Of a DNA stretch of 26,524 bases, positions 12,945-20,894 are shown piece after piece. The DNA comes from JAGNLA01 sp964472265 (GTDB lineage Bacteria > Caldisericota > Caldisericia > JAAYUI01): the NCBI GenBank assembly GCA_964472265.1, contig CAYYJO010000024.1:1-26524 (forward strand). Reading direction: 5' to 3'. The notes under the pieces are model-generated. The model made no database searches. It saw nothing but the letters and a program-made list of their open reading frames with translations, and had not been told where the DNA came from. The position numbers were made by a program, and so were the translations under genes. Position 1 is the stretch's first letter; every line of letters begins with the position of its first letter.

Positions 12945-14066
12945 ATGAAAAAGTATTGCCTTCTCATCATCGCCACAATGGTTGCGCTCGCTTCCTGCGG
13001 CGGCATCAGACAGGGCATCAAGGGCAAGCTGGTGGACGCTATATTTGGCGACCCAGTCAAAAACATTCAGGTAAAGCTTGTTGCAATCGATGGTACAGCC
13101 ACAAAGGCCATTACTTTTATTGTCAAAAGCGATGACGGTGAGTTTCAGCAATCGCTTGATCCAGGCAGATACAGGATCGAACTCGAAGACATAACCGAAG
13201 ACTTCAAGTACGGCAGACAGGTAAACCCATTCACCATTGAAGAAGGCAAAGCCGTCGACATAACCTACAAGATGGATCCAATCGTAAAACAGTGGATTCA
13301 CGGCACGGTCATGGAGAAGGAAACAAAGAAACCTATACCGGATGCAACCATCAAATTTGAAGAGACGACGTGCAAAACCGACAAGAACGGTGGCTACACC
13401 CTGAAAAACTTCAGACCGGCCGTCGTTAAGCTTGAAATCACTGCAAAAGGTTATGCCCCGTACGTAAAAGATTACAAGATGTCCGAGGGCGAATCCATCG
13501 AAGATTTCGAACTCACCCCAACAGGTTACATCGAAGGCGCCAAGGTCAACCTTTTGAACGACCTGATGAGCTATGTGGTCGAGGTATCCAATGGTACTGA
13601 CGAGGACACAATATCTTCTGTTGATACGATAATCAAAGGGATCGCGCCACCAACTGTCAACATCACCACTGGAGACCAGGAATTTATCGGTGTGGATATG
13701 AAATTCTTCAAAAAAACTGGCGAGAAATGGGCACAGATAAAACAGGACGAGTTCGACAAACTCACCGAAACCCCATACAAGAAGGCTACTGACAGATTCA
13801 AATCTGCTTTCGAACAGTTCAACAAGCTCAAGAAAACAATCAGCACAGACGTCGAAAACATTGAGTCGGCAAACCTGGTCAACTACAAATTCCAGGCAAC
13901 ATTTGAAGACACGACCTACGAATGTAACCTCTGGCTCTATTTCGACGGCAACTTCATGGGCTATCCAACAAAACTCACGATGAAATCGAGTGGAAAATAT
14001 TACGAATACTCGTTCTCCAAATTCAACTCACCGGAAAACAGGATTTCAGCCCCGGAAATCAAGTAA
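12945..14066 (+). CDS. Lipoprotein with carboxypeptidase-regulatory-like repeats
   Basis: The 373-residue product has a signal peptide MKKYCLLIIATMVALASC with lipobox LASC (Cys18). Two consecutive beta-sandwich repeats of carboxypeptidase-regulatory-like type follow. The first (about 22-110) has IKGKLVDAIFGDPVKNIQV, the second (about 125-205) has IHGTVMEKETKKPIPDATI then KTDKNGGYTLKNFRP. The rest (about 206-373) is an unrecognised domain with DRFKSAFEQFNKLKKTI (helical) and beta-rich LWLYFDGNFMG. It is presumably anchored outside the cytoplasm, possibly a surface binding or adhesion protein. The ATG at 12945 has a strong SD, while the upstream ATG at 12885 lies ahead of the promoter -35. It ends in a strong terminator. 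Confidence 0.82.
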   Translation: MKKYCLLIIATMVALASCGGIRQGIKGKLVDAIFGDPVKNIQVKLVAIDGTATKAITFIVKSDDGEFQQSLDPGRYRIELEDITEDFKYGRQVNPFTIEEGKAVDITYKMDPIVKQWIHGTVMEKETKKPIPDATIKFEETTCKTDKNGGYTLKNFRPAVVKLEITAKGYAPYVKDYKMSEGESIEDFELTPTGYIEGAKVNLLNDLMSYVVEVSNGTDEDTISSVDTIIKGIAPPTVNITTGDQEFIGVDMKFFKKTGEKWAQIKQDEFDKLTETPYKKATDRFKSAFEQFNKLKKTISTDVENIESANLVNYKFQATFEDTTYECNLWLYFDGNFMGYPTKLTMKSSGKYYEYSFSKFNSPENRISAPEIK

Positions 14067-14080
14067 TAACGACCGGCCAT

Positions 14081-14119
14081 AAATTAAAAACCCTGGCTTT
14101 ATGCCAGGGTTTTTAATTT
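14081..14119. terminator. Bidirectional intrinsic terminator
   Basis: A perfect 17-bp stem: AAATTAAAAACCCTGGC (14081-14097) pairs with GCCAGGGTTTTTAATTT (14103-14119) around a TTTAT loop. Both strands end in a T-rich arm, so it serves the lipoprotein gene on plus and the lspA operon on minus. Confidence 0.9.
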
Positions 14120-14129
14120 GCAATCAGAT

Positions 14130-14588
14130 TTATTTCTCGGGCTTATCCAAAAGCATCGACGCAGCAAGGAGGATTGCGCCACAAACAATGCCGATGTCAG
14201 CCACATTGAAGACCGGGAAGTGGATTATCCTGAACTCGATGAAGTCGATGACGTAGCCTCTGATTATGCGGTCGGCAAGGTTGCCGATTGCTCCACCAAG
14301 GATTGCGCCAAGGCAGATTCTGGCAAAAATAGTGCTGGCAATCTTTGGGGCAAGGAATATTATTAACCCCACAACCGCAATGGCAACCAGTGAGAAAATG
14401 ACGTTTCCCCCCTGTGCGATGCCCCAGATAATCCCTGAGTTATGGGTTCTTGTGATGTAAAGCCAGTTTGAAATCAGCGTGACTGACTGGCCATGCTGAA
14501 GGGTGTTTGAAACAATGATTTTCGAAACCTGATCCAGAACCAGCACAATTCCAAAAACTATAAGCTCAATGGTTGGAAATCTTTTCAT
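14130..14588 (-). CDS. lspA: Lipoprotein signal peptidase (signal peptidase II)
   Basis: The 152-residue integral membrane aspartic protease cleaves prolipoprotein signal peptides before the lipid-modified cysteine. The catalytic motifs are intact: GNLADR (102-107, Asp106) and FNVAD (127-131, Asp131). Conserved LDQ (19-21) and THNSG (48-52) precede them, and four membrane segments are visible. It would process the several lipoproteins in this window. Its ATG at 14588 follows AGAGGATAA and overlaps the DUF167 gene by 23 nt. It ends before the bidirectional terminator and is the last gene of the divIVA operon. Confidence 0.95.
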   Translation of the reverse strand: MKRFPTIELIVFGIVLVLDQVSKIIVSNTLQHGQSVTLISNWLYITRTHNSGIIWGIAQGGNVIFSLVAIAVVGLIIFLAPKIASTIFARICLGAILGGAIGNLADRIIRGYVIDFIEFRIIHFPVFNVADIGIVCGAILLAASMLLDKPEK

Positions 14589-14814
14589 TTATCCTCTTTT
14601 CGGCTTCATCTGCAGCCAACAAACAGAAAACAGTTTTTGTTTTTGAGGTTGAGCCTGACTTAATCTCTATTAATGATTTAGGAACATCCAAAATATCGGA
14701 CAAGGTTTCAACCAATTCAGCATTGGCCTTGCCTTCAACCGGTTGCGACCTGAGTTTTATAACCAACGCCCCTTCAACAATTTCAATCGACCGCCTTGAT
14801 GATCCAGGCTTCAC
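14566..14814 (-). CDS. DUF167 (YggU family) protein, start uncertain
   Basis: This is a small cytosolic alpha/beta protein of unknown function. VKPGSSRR, LRSQPVEGKANAELVETL and IKSGSTSKTKTV match the YggU family (P-x-x-GKAN-x-x-L, then GxxSxxK). From the GTG at 14814 it has 82 residues. The family's first strand (compare GLVLRLYIQPKASR in E. coli YggU) corresponds to GGCLIQVKVKPGSSR here, and that stretch continues upstream of the GTG. The frame stays open to TAA at 14887-14889 but has no ATG, GTG or TTG. The one candidate with a good SD (GAGG, 14879-14876) is ATC at 14866-14868, giving about 100 residues. It sits between divIVA and lspA in one operon. Confidence 0.8.
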   Translation of the reverse strand: MKPGSSRRSIEIVEGALVIKLRSQPVEGKANAELVETLSDILDVPKSLIEIKSGSTSKTKTVFCLLAADEAEKRINEKISNH

Positions 14815-14849
14815 CTTAACCTGGATGAGGCAGCCGCCTTTTGTGTCGG

Positions 14850-15341
14850 TTACAACAGTTTTGCCGATGAATCGACCTCGTCGGATTTATCTTCTTTCAC
14901 CTGTGATTTTGATGAAAGCGATGCATCCATGTTGTCAAGAAGGTTTAAGAATGTGGTCAGATAAGCCCTGAACTCGCCCTTGAACTCAAGGAAAGCGTTC
15001 TTGATTGACCTGATGTTTGTGTTTGCCTCACCAACAACCTTTTCCGATTTCTGTCTGGCGTCTGCAACAATGAGTTCAGCTTCCTTTTTCGCAGCTTCCT
15101 TGACGTCGTCTGCTGTTTTTTGGGCAAGGGTGAGGGCAGACTGGATCTGGTTTGAGGTTGCCCTGAAGCGGTTCACTTCCTCGGTGAGCTTTGCAACCTT
15201 TTCGTTTAATTCCTTGTTTTCGCGATAGAGCAGGGAGAAGTCTTTTTCAACCTGTGCCAGGAATTCTTCAACCTCAGGTTTGTTGTAGCCTGAAACCTGG
15301 GTTTTGAAAGTTTTGTGCTGGATATCGAGAGGTACTAGCAT
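14850..15341 (-). CDS. divIVA: DivIVA family cell-division/polarity protein
   Basis: The 163-residue cytoplasmic coiled-coil protein has the DivIVA N-terminal lipid-binding domain (LDIQHKTFKTQVSGYNKPEV, then EEFLAQVEKDF) followed by long heptad-rich helices (about 35-130) and an acidic tail. DivIVA senses negative membrane curvature and recruits partners at poles and septa. The Phe17-Arg18 loop tip of B. subtilis DivIVA, which inserts into the membrane, aligns with Val16-Ser17 here, so membrane binding may differ. The SD AAGGAGG precedes the ATG. It leads the operon with DUF167 and lspA, under the promoter at 15364-15391. Confidence 0.93.
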   Translation of the reverse strand: MLVPLDIQHKTFKTQVSGYNKPEVEEFLAQVEKDFSLLYRENKELNEKVAKLTEEVNRFRATSNQIQSALTLAQKTADDVKEAAKKEAELIVADARQKSEKVVGEANTNIRSIKNAFLEFKGEFRAYLTTFLNLLDNMDASLSSKSQVKEDKSDEVDSSAKLL

Positions 15342-15363
15342 TTTAAGCCTCCTTCAGAGAGTG

Positions 15364-15391
15364 ATTGTAAACAAAGATGCGTTCCTGTCAA
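15364..15391 (-). promoter_or_regulatory. Promoter for the divIVA-DUF167-lspA operon
   Basis: On the minus strand TTGACA (15391-15386), 16 nt, TACAAT (15369-15364). The -35 overlaps the stop codon of the transporter binding-protein gene upstream. An SD (AAGGAGG) and normal leader follow before the divIVA ATG at 15341. Confidence 0.7.
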
Positions 15392-16806
15392 CGTCTTATC
15401 GAAACATGAGCAAAGTTTGCTGGCGCAAACGTCTTTGAGCCATAGCCCAAAACATTGTCTGAAACAGCAATTACGCCATTTATTCCAAAAAGCTGGGCAA
15501 ACGGACAATCAGTATCAATCATCTGCGCCAGATTGTCCAAAACTGAATCGCGACTGCTTCCAGCCTTCTGGGTCGACTCCTTCAAGAGTCCAAGATACTG
15601 CTCTGGTGAGTAGCCAAGTGCAGTTTTAATTATTTCTGTTGACACCGGAAGTGAAAGGATATCGTATTTATCAGGTGTATTTTGGATTGATCCGAAAACA
15701 AAGCACTCGGTTTTGCCCGATGACAGCGCCGAGATGTATGCATCCTGACCTAAAACCTTGATCGTTACTTTTACGCCCAAACCGGTTTCGATCTGGGACT
15801 TCAGTTTTTCACCAAAAGTTTTGCCAAGCAAAACCGGAACCACAATTTCCATCTCCTTGAAATCAGGGCTTGTTTTTTCGAGTTTCAAAGAGAACGGCGA
15901 GTGAAACCCGTTCCAAACCTCAGCATTGAGTTTTGTGGGGTTAATCGAGCTGACGACGGCTATCCTGTTGTCGGCGTTTGAAAACTTTGCCGACTTGCAG
16001 TTGAAGCCGATTGAAATCGTAGCAGGTTCAGGGGTAACGACCAGCTTCATTCCGGCTTCACCCTTTGCTTCATCAACGAGGTTTTCACCGATGCTGGCAA
16101 TTTCTATTCTTCCCTGTCTCAAATCCTCGTAGGCTGTTTCGCTGGTGTTCCTGATTTGAAAATTAACCTGCGAAAGAGCTGGCTTTATTGGAGAATTTGG
16201 ATTCGGCTCAAGGATCACCTTCAAATCCTGAACGTATTTTTTGATGGCAAAGGCTCCGGTTCCAAGCGGAAACTTTTCACCATCCTTCCAGATCGAGGCA
16301 TATGTCGAAGCCAGTTTTTTGAGGAAGTGTTCCGGGGCATCGTGGGTTTTGATGACAAGCGTCGCATCGTCTGTCACTTCCACGCCATCGATGGAGGCCG
16401 ACCTTCCCTGCGAAAAAAGTGTGAAGCCGGGAATGTTTTTTACGATCCACGAGCTGTCGGTCATTGCAAGCGCTGAAAGCGCATCAGCTACATTCTGAGC
16501 TGTCAAGCTCGAACCATCAGAGAACTTTCGGTCATCAAGGTGGAACGTTATCTGTCCATCGCCGATGTCCCATGATTTTGCAAGATTTGGAGCTGCGTTC
16601 ATGTGCTCGTCGTAAACCGTCAGCGTCTCGTAAACCTGCTTTATGAACTCTGGCGGTGGAGGGTTTGCCGAAGCCGGCTCGAGCGAGTCAAACGTTCCGA
16701 CCATTGCTACATTGAGAATCTGCGCTGGTTCCGGTATATCAATGCCTGGAACGCCACATGAGGCAAGCGCCAGTGTTGCAAGCAGCAAAATAATCTTTCT
16801 CATCAT
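15388..16806 (-). CDS. Extracellular solute-binding protein, family 5 (peptide/nickel type), lipoprotein
   Basis: The 472-residue product has a lipoprotein signal MMRKIILLLATLALASC (Cys17). The family 5 fold is visible in SLEPASAN, VYETLTVYDEHMNAAPNLAKSWDI, TFHLDDRKFSDGSSLTAQNVADAL and LGTGAFAIKKY. Family members usually exceed 500 residues and match this pattern less strongly, so it is a divergent or shortened member. It presumably feeds peptides or similar solutes to the adjacent permeases. It follows the DppC-type gene with no spacing (TAAATG) and has no SD, so it probably depends on translational coupling. It is the last gene of the transporter cluster; the divIVA promoter starts at its stop. 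Confidence 0.85.
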   Translation of the reverse strand: MMRKIILLLATLALASCGVPGIDIPEPAQILNVAMVGTFDSLEPASANPPPPEFIKQVYETLTVYDEHMNAAPNLAKSWDIGDGQITFHLDDRKFSDGSSLTAQNVADALSALAMTDSSWIVKNIPGFTLFSQGRSASIDGVEVTDDATLVIKTHDAPEHFLKKLASTYASIWKDGEKFPLGTGAFAIKKYVQDLKVILEPNPNSPIKPALSQVNFQIRNTSETAYEDLRQGRIEIASIGENLVDEAKGEAGMKLVVTPEPATISIGFNCKSAKFSNADNRIAVVSSINPTKLNAEVWNGFHSPFSLKLEKTSPDFKEMEIVVPVLLGKTFGEKLKSQIETGLGVKVTIKVLGQDAYISALSSGKTECFVFGSIQNTPDKYDILSLPVSTEIIKTALGYSPEQYLGLLKESTQKAGSSRDSVLDNLAQMIDTDCPFAQLFGINGVIAVSDNVLGYGSKTFAPANFAHVSIRR

Positions 16807-18147
16807 TTAAATTTTAAGCCTTGGGTCAAGAGCATCCCTCAACCCGTCTCCGAGGAAATTGAATGCAAGCACGACAACGGCGATGATCAGGCCAGGAGCG
16901 ACCCAAAGGTGCGGGTAGTAGAGGGCAAACTGGAAACCATCGTTGATAATCGAACCCCATGAAGGCATCGGTGGTCGTACGCCAATGCCGATGAAGCTCA
17001 AGCCGGCCTCGCTCATGATTGCCGAAGCAATGCCAAGCGAGGTGTAAACAACGATTGGTGCGATTGTGTTTGGAAGGATGTGACGTGTGATGATTCTCGT
17101 GTTCGAGCACCCGATTGCCACAGATGCTTCAACAAACTCTGTTTCTTTCAGATAAATAAACTGACTTCTGACAATCCTGGCAAGAGAAGGCCACCCAACA
17201 ATGCCAAGGGCTATGAAGACATTTATCAGATCACGACCAAGTATGGCCATGACCGCAAGAGCAAGGAGCAAGCTTGGAAATGAGAGCATGATGTCAGTGA
17301 ATCTCATGATTATGTCATCAACCCTGCCACCGTAGTATCCGGCGATTGCCCCAAGTGGAACGCCAATAAGGAGCGAGATCAGCTCGACAACGATTCCGAC
17401 ATACAGGGAAATTCTAGCGCCGTGGACAATTCTTTTTGCAATGTCTCGGCCAAGGTTGTCTGTTCCAAGCAATGGTTTTGGTGCCGGTCCCATCTGGGTT
17501 TCTGAGACCGAGAGGTCTGAGGCGTCTTTCTGATGGAGTCTAAGGACGCCGGTTTCATTATCCATGACAAGATAGGCTATTCCGAGGTTCTCCCAATCAT
17601 CAACCTGGACAAGTTCAGCTCCAACCGATTCCCTCGACGACATGACATGTTCACCTTCGGGTCTGAACTTGAAGAAATGAATCTTCTGCTTAACCTGCCT
17701 GGCGCTTACAAACGTGGACATCTGAGGGTCAAAGCCTATTATCTTGTCAAAAGGCGACATCTCGCCGTTTGGTGTCGGAGCCTGTGCAATCACTCTCACT
17801 TTGCCCTGGGGGTCAGCAACCTTTACGGCTTTGCCGGTCTTTACAAACTTGACGTCAATCTGCTTGCCGTCCACATCAACCTTTTCAGTAAACGATTCAA
17901 CCGACGATGAACCAACTCTGTAGATGAAACCATCTTTTGCGTACGCTTCCTTTGATCTGCCGACATAAACCTGCTTCATCGGAGGAACGAGCGCCATGTC
18001 AAGATTCTGGATGTTCGGTTCCGGGGCAATGACGTCAGCAAGGATAGCCATCGCAATCATCAGAAAGATGATGCTCATGCCAATAATTGCCAGCTTGTGC
18101 CTGAAGAGCCTTGCAAAAACTTGTGACATAAGGGTAGTCTGCTTCAT
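16807..18147 (-). CDS. Peptide-type ABC permease, DppC/OppC-like, with large extra loop
   Basis: The 446-residue permease is much longer than usual (about 280-310). The core is standard: TM1 (18-41), then from about residue 225 LLGTDNLGRDIAKRIVHGARISL and six membrane-domain helices. The EAA-type loop reads EFVEASVAIGCSNTRIITRHILPN, and the C-terminus is GDGLRDALDPRLKI. The extra about 150 residues (roughly 50-222), on the extracytoplasmic side after TM1, are polar and beta-rich (for example DVDGKQIDVKFVKTGKAVKV) and do not look like a membrane domain. The second OppC-type gene also has a large insertion here, with no obvious sequence similarity. ATGA overlap (18144-18147) couples it to the DppB gene. 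Confidence 0.9.
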   Translation of the reverse strand: MKQTTLMSQVFARLFRHKLAIIGMSIIFLMIAMAILADVIAPEPNIQNLDMALVPPMKQVYVGRSKEAYAKDGFIYRVGSSSVESFTEKVDVDGKQIDVKFVKTGKAVKVADPQGKVRVIAQAPTPNGEMSPFDKIIGFDPQMSTFVSARQVKQKIHFFKFRPEGEHVMSSRESVGAELVQVDDWENLGIAYLVMDNETGVLRLHQKDASDLSVSETQMGPAPKPLLGTDNLGRDIAKRIVHGARISLYVGIVVELISLLIGVPLGAIAGYYGGRVDDIIMRFTDIMLSFPSLLLALAVMAILGRDLINVFIALGIVGWPSLARIVRSQFIYLKETEFVEASVAIGCSNTRIITRHILPNTIAPIVVYTSLGIASAIMSEAGLSFIGIGVRPPMPSWGSIINDGFQFALYYPHLWVAPGLIIAVVVLAFNFLGDGLRDALDPRLKI

Positions 18148-19070
18148 TTGAGCCTCACCCTCGGATCGATGAACGAATACGAGATGTCGATGATCAAATT
18201 GACGGTTACAAAAACAATTGCGAGGAAGAACGTCAATCCCATGACAACAGGGAAATCCCTCTGCTCAATGGCCGTGATCATGGCAGTTCCAAGTCCAGGC
18301 CAGTTGAAAACTTTTTCTGTGATGATTGCGCCAGCCATGAGGCTTGCAAAGTTGTTGCCGATGACTGTTACAATTGGGATTAAAGCGTTTCTGAAAGCAT
18401 GCTTGAAAACAACCGAAAAATTGGACAGGCCTTTTGATTTTGCAGTCCTGACATAATCCGACTTCAAAACTTCTAGCAAAGACGATCTTGTCATTCTTGA
18501 AATAATGGCCATTGGGATGGTTCCAAGGGCAATGGTTGGCAAGACGATGAACAAAACATTGCCATCGCCATAACCTGTTCCTGGAATGAGTTTGAGCCAT
18601 GAAACAAAGATTAGAAGCAAAAGTAAACCCAGAACAAAAATGGGCATGGAGACGCCCAATAAAGCCAGCAACATAAAAAAGTTGTCTGCAAGAGAGTATT
18701 GTTTTGTTGCTGAAACGACGCCTGCCGGAATGCCCACAAGGATTGCAAAAAGAATTGCAGTGATGGCAAGCCTTAAGGTTGCAGGAAGTTTTTCGGAGAT
18801 GATTTTTGAAACAGGCTCCTGGTTTTTTATCGAGTTTCCGAGATCGCCGTGAACTGCCTTCCAGACATAGTCGACATACCTTTGGGGCCACGGTTTGTCC
18901 ATGCCAAGCTGGTGCTCGATTCGAGCCTGAAGCTGAGGGTCTGGGTGTTGACCGAGTGCAAGTCTCACAGGGTCACCAGGCACAACAAGGAACAGCAAAA
19001 AAGTGATCAGCGTAACCCCGATGATCACCGGAATGGCCAGTAACAATCTCCTGATTATATAATTGATCAT
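18144..19070 (-). CDS. Peptide-type ABC permease, DppB/OppB-like
   Basis: The 308-residue membrane protein starts MINYIIRRLLLAIPVIIGVT and shows the family pattern PGDPVRLALGQ, DLGNSIKNQEPV, the EAA-type loop YVRTAKSKGLSNFSVVFKHAFRNALIP, and IDISYSFIDPRVRLK at the end. Normal length, six membrane segments. SD AAGGGAAA precedes the ATG at 19070. It lies downstream of SBP 2 across a palindromic hairpin (19083-19110) and overlaps the DppC-like gene by 4 nt. It should form one channel with that protein. Confidence 0.93.
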   Translation of the reverse strand: MINYIIRRLLLAIPVIIGVTLITFLLFLVVPGDPVRLALGQHPDPQLQARIEHQLGMDKPWPQRYVDYVWKAVHGDLGNSIKNQEPVSKIISEKLPATLRLAITAILFAILVGIPAGVVSATKQYSLADNFFMLLALLGVSMPIFVLGLLLLLIFVSWLKLIPGTGYGDGNVLFIVLPTIALGTIPMAIISRMTRSSLLEVLKSDYVRTAKSKGLSNFSVVFKHAFRNALIPIVTVIGNNFASLMAGAIITEKVFNWPGLGTAMITAIEQRDFPVVMGLTFFLAIVFVTVNLIIDISYSFIDPRVRLK

Positions 19071-19082
19071 TTTCCCTTGCCA

Positions 19083-19110
19083 AAAGGGCGGGTTTTAAAA
19101 CCCGCCCTTT
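19083..19110. terminator. Perfect 28-nt palindrome between binding-protein and permease genes
   Basis: AAAGGGCGGGTTTT is followed immediately by AAAACCCGCCCTTT, so the stem can be up to about 12 bp with a small T/A loop. It lies between the binding-protein gene (stop at 19135) and DppB (start 19070) on the minus strand. It has only a short T-run, so it may be a partial terminator or RNA-stabilising stem that favours binding protein over permease. Confidence 0.7.
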
Positions 19111-19134
19111 ATCATTGCAGTTTGGATTTTGAGT

Positions 19135-20871
19135 TTATTTGCTTCCGATTGTGATTGTGCCAAATGTCATGATGCCCATGGCTGTCCTGTAATAACCCTT
19201 GACGTTTGGCTTGAGGAGCGACCAGTTGATCTGGAATGCGATCGGCATCCAGCAGGCGTCCTTCATTGCAATTGCCTCTGCGTCTTCATACATGGCCATT
19301 CTCTTTGCCGAATCAACTTCGGTTTTTGCGTCCCTGACGAGCTTGTCAAATTCCGGATTGCTGTAGAAAGCGCTGCCGCCGTTCTGTCCGGCGTTTGCTG
19401 AATCAAGAAGCACCCAGAGGAAGTTGTCTGGATCTGGATAATCTGCAATCCAGCCAAGACGGAACAACGGGTACTGGCCGTTGTCAATGTCCTTTAGATA
19501 GGTTGCCCAGTCAGCCGAAACAAGCTCAACCTCAATGCCGAGGTTTGCCTTGATCTGTGCCTGGATGAACTCACAAACGCTCTTGTGTACGGCGTTGCCC
19601 TGGTTGTAGGCAAGGGTGAGTTTTGCAGGAATGACTGTTCCTTCCGCCTTCGCCTGTTCGAGCAGTTCCTTCGCCTTGACCGGATCGTACGGATAGGCCT
19701 CGGCCTTTGAAGAGAAGTTTGGCATTGACGGTGGGATGATGCCTGTGGCCAGAATGTGGCGACCGTTGAAAATCTTGTCGATGATTTCCTGGCGGTTCAC
19801 GGCGTAGTTGATTGCCTGTCTTACCTTAACATTATCGACCGGTTCTTTTTTGTTCTGGAAACCGATGTAGTAAACGGCAAGCTCTTTGACCGACATCATC
19901 TCATTTTTGAGGATCGGGTCGTTCTTGACGGAGTTGAAATCGGCGTCTGGAATGAGAACCCAATCAAGGTTGCCGGCTTTGTATTCAAGCATCCTTGCGT
20001 TGTCGTCCTTGATGACCGGGAACTGGACTTCGTCAACCTTGCTGTATCCTTCGTCAACGACCTGATCTTTGTATCCCCACCAGTCATCATTTCTTACCAG
20101 GATAACCTTTTGGTCGCGTTTCCACTCGACCATCTTGAAGGCGCCTGTTCCGACCGGTTCGGTTTCAAACCACTGCCCCGGTTTCTTTCCGGTTGCGGTT
20201 TTTTCTTCCTTTTTCTCTTCGGTCTTTTCTTCAGTCTTGTTCTCTGCTGTCTTGTCGTCTTCGATAATCATCGGATTTTCGTAGGCTTCAACGACATTTT
20301 TGTCCACAACGTAGGCTGTGCTGTAGGTCATTTTGTGGAGGAAGATGCCTGATGGCGCTTTGATTGTGATCTGGAGGAGTTTCTGATCCAGAGCCTTAAT
20401 GCCTGCAAGATCAGTTGTCTTTCCTGATGTCACATCTTCAAAGCCGACGATTTCATCGAAAATCCACGTCCTTTCAGACTTGGTCTCCGGCTTGAGAACC
20501 CTTTCAAAGCTCCACTTGAAATCGGCTGCAGTGAGTGGGTCGCCGTTTGAGAACTTGGTGTCGCGGAGGGTGAAAGTATAGATTTTTCCATCATCGCTAA
20601 CAGTCCACTTCTCAGCAAGGCAAGGAATGATGTTTAGGTCTTTATCGTAAGTAACCAGACCCTCAAAGATCTGGAGTCCGACGTTGTGCGAGGTGTCGTC
20701 TGTGATCCTGGCTGGATCAAGAGTGGGGACATCTGATGCTATCGGGAATCTGAAAACAGCCTTTTCACCGGTCGGTTTTGCACCACCATCACCGGTCGGC
20801 TGTTCACCGCAACCGGCAAACACACCAGCAACAACGAGAACACATGCAACCACTGCAAACAGTTTCTTCAT
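19135..20871 (-). CDS. Extracellular solute-binding protein, family 5, with charged insertion (DppA/OppA-like lipoprotein)
   Basis: The 578-residue lipoprotein (signal MKKLFAVVAC, lipobox FAGC with Cys21) has classic family 5 features. They are PTLDPARITDDTSHNVGLQIFE, TFTLRDTKFSNGDPLTAADF, VGTGAFKMVEWKR, KVRQAINYAVNRQEI and YPDPDNFLWVLLDS. It binds peptides or related solutes outside the membrane. Residues about 204-230 form a low-complexity Lys/Glu/Thr insertion (for example TEEKTEEKKEEK) between the first two lobes, unusual for the family. The SD GGAGGAAG precedes the ATG. It is placed between the ATPase genes and the second permease pair. Confidence 0.92.
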   Translation of the reverse strand: MKKLFAVVACVLVVAGVFAGCGEQPTGDGGAKPTGEKAVFRFPIASDVPTLDPARITDDTSHNVGLQIFEGLVTYDKDLNIIPCLAEKWTVSDDGKIYTFTLRDTKFSNGDPLTAADFKWSFERVLKPETKSERTWIFDEIVGFEDVTSGKTTDLAGIKALDQKLLQITIKAPSGIFLHKMTYSTAYVVDKNVVEAYENPMIIEDDKTAENKTEEKTEEKKEEKTATGKKPGQWFETEPVGTGAFKMVEWKRDQKVILVRNDDWWGYKDQVVDEGYSKVDEVQFPVIKDDNARMLEYKAGNLDWVLIPDADFNSVKNDPILKNEMMSVKELAVYYIGFQNKKEPVDNVKVRQAINYAVNRQEIIDKIFNGRHILATGIIPPSMPNFSSKAEAYPYDPVKAKELLEQAKAEGTVIPAKLTLAYNQGNAVHKSVCEFIQAQIKANLGIEVELVSADWATYLKDIDNGQYPLFRLGWIADYPDPDNFLWVLLDSANAGQNGGSAFYSNPEFDKLVRDAKTEVDSAKRMAMYEDAEAIAMKDACWMPIAFQINWSLLKPNVKGYYRTAMGIMTFGTITIGSK

Positions 20872-20894
20872 GCTTCCTCCAGTAAATTGTCTAA

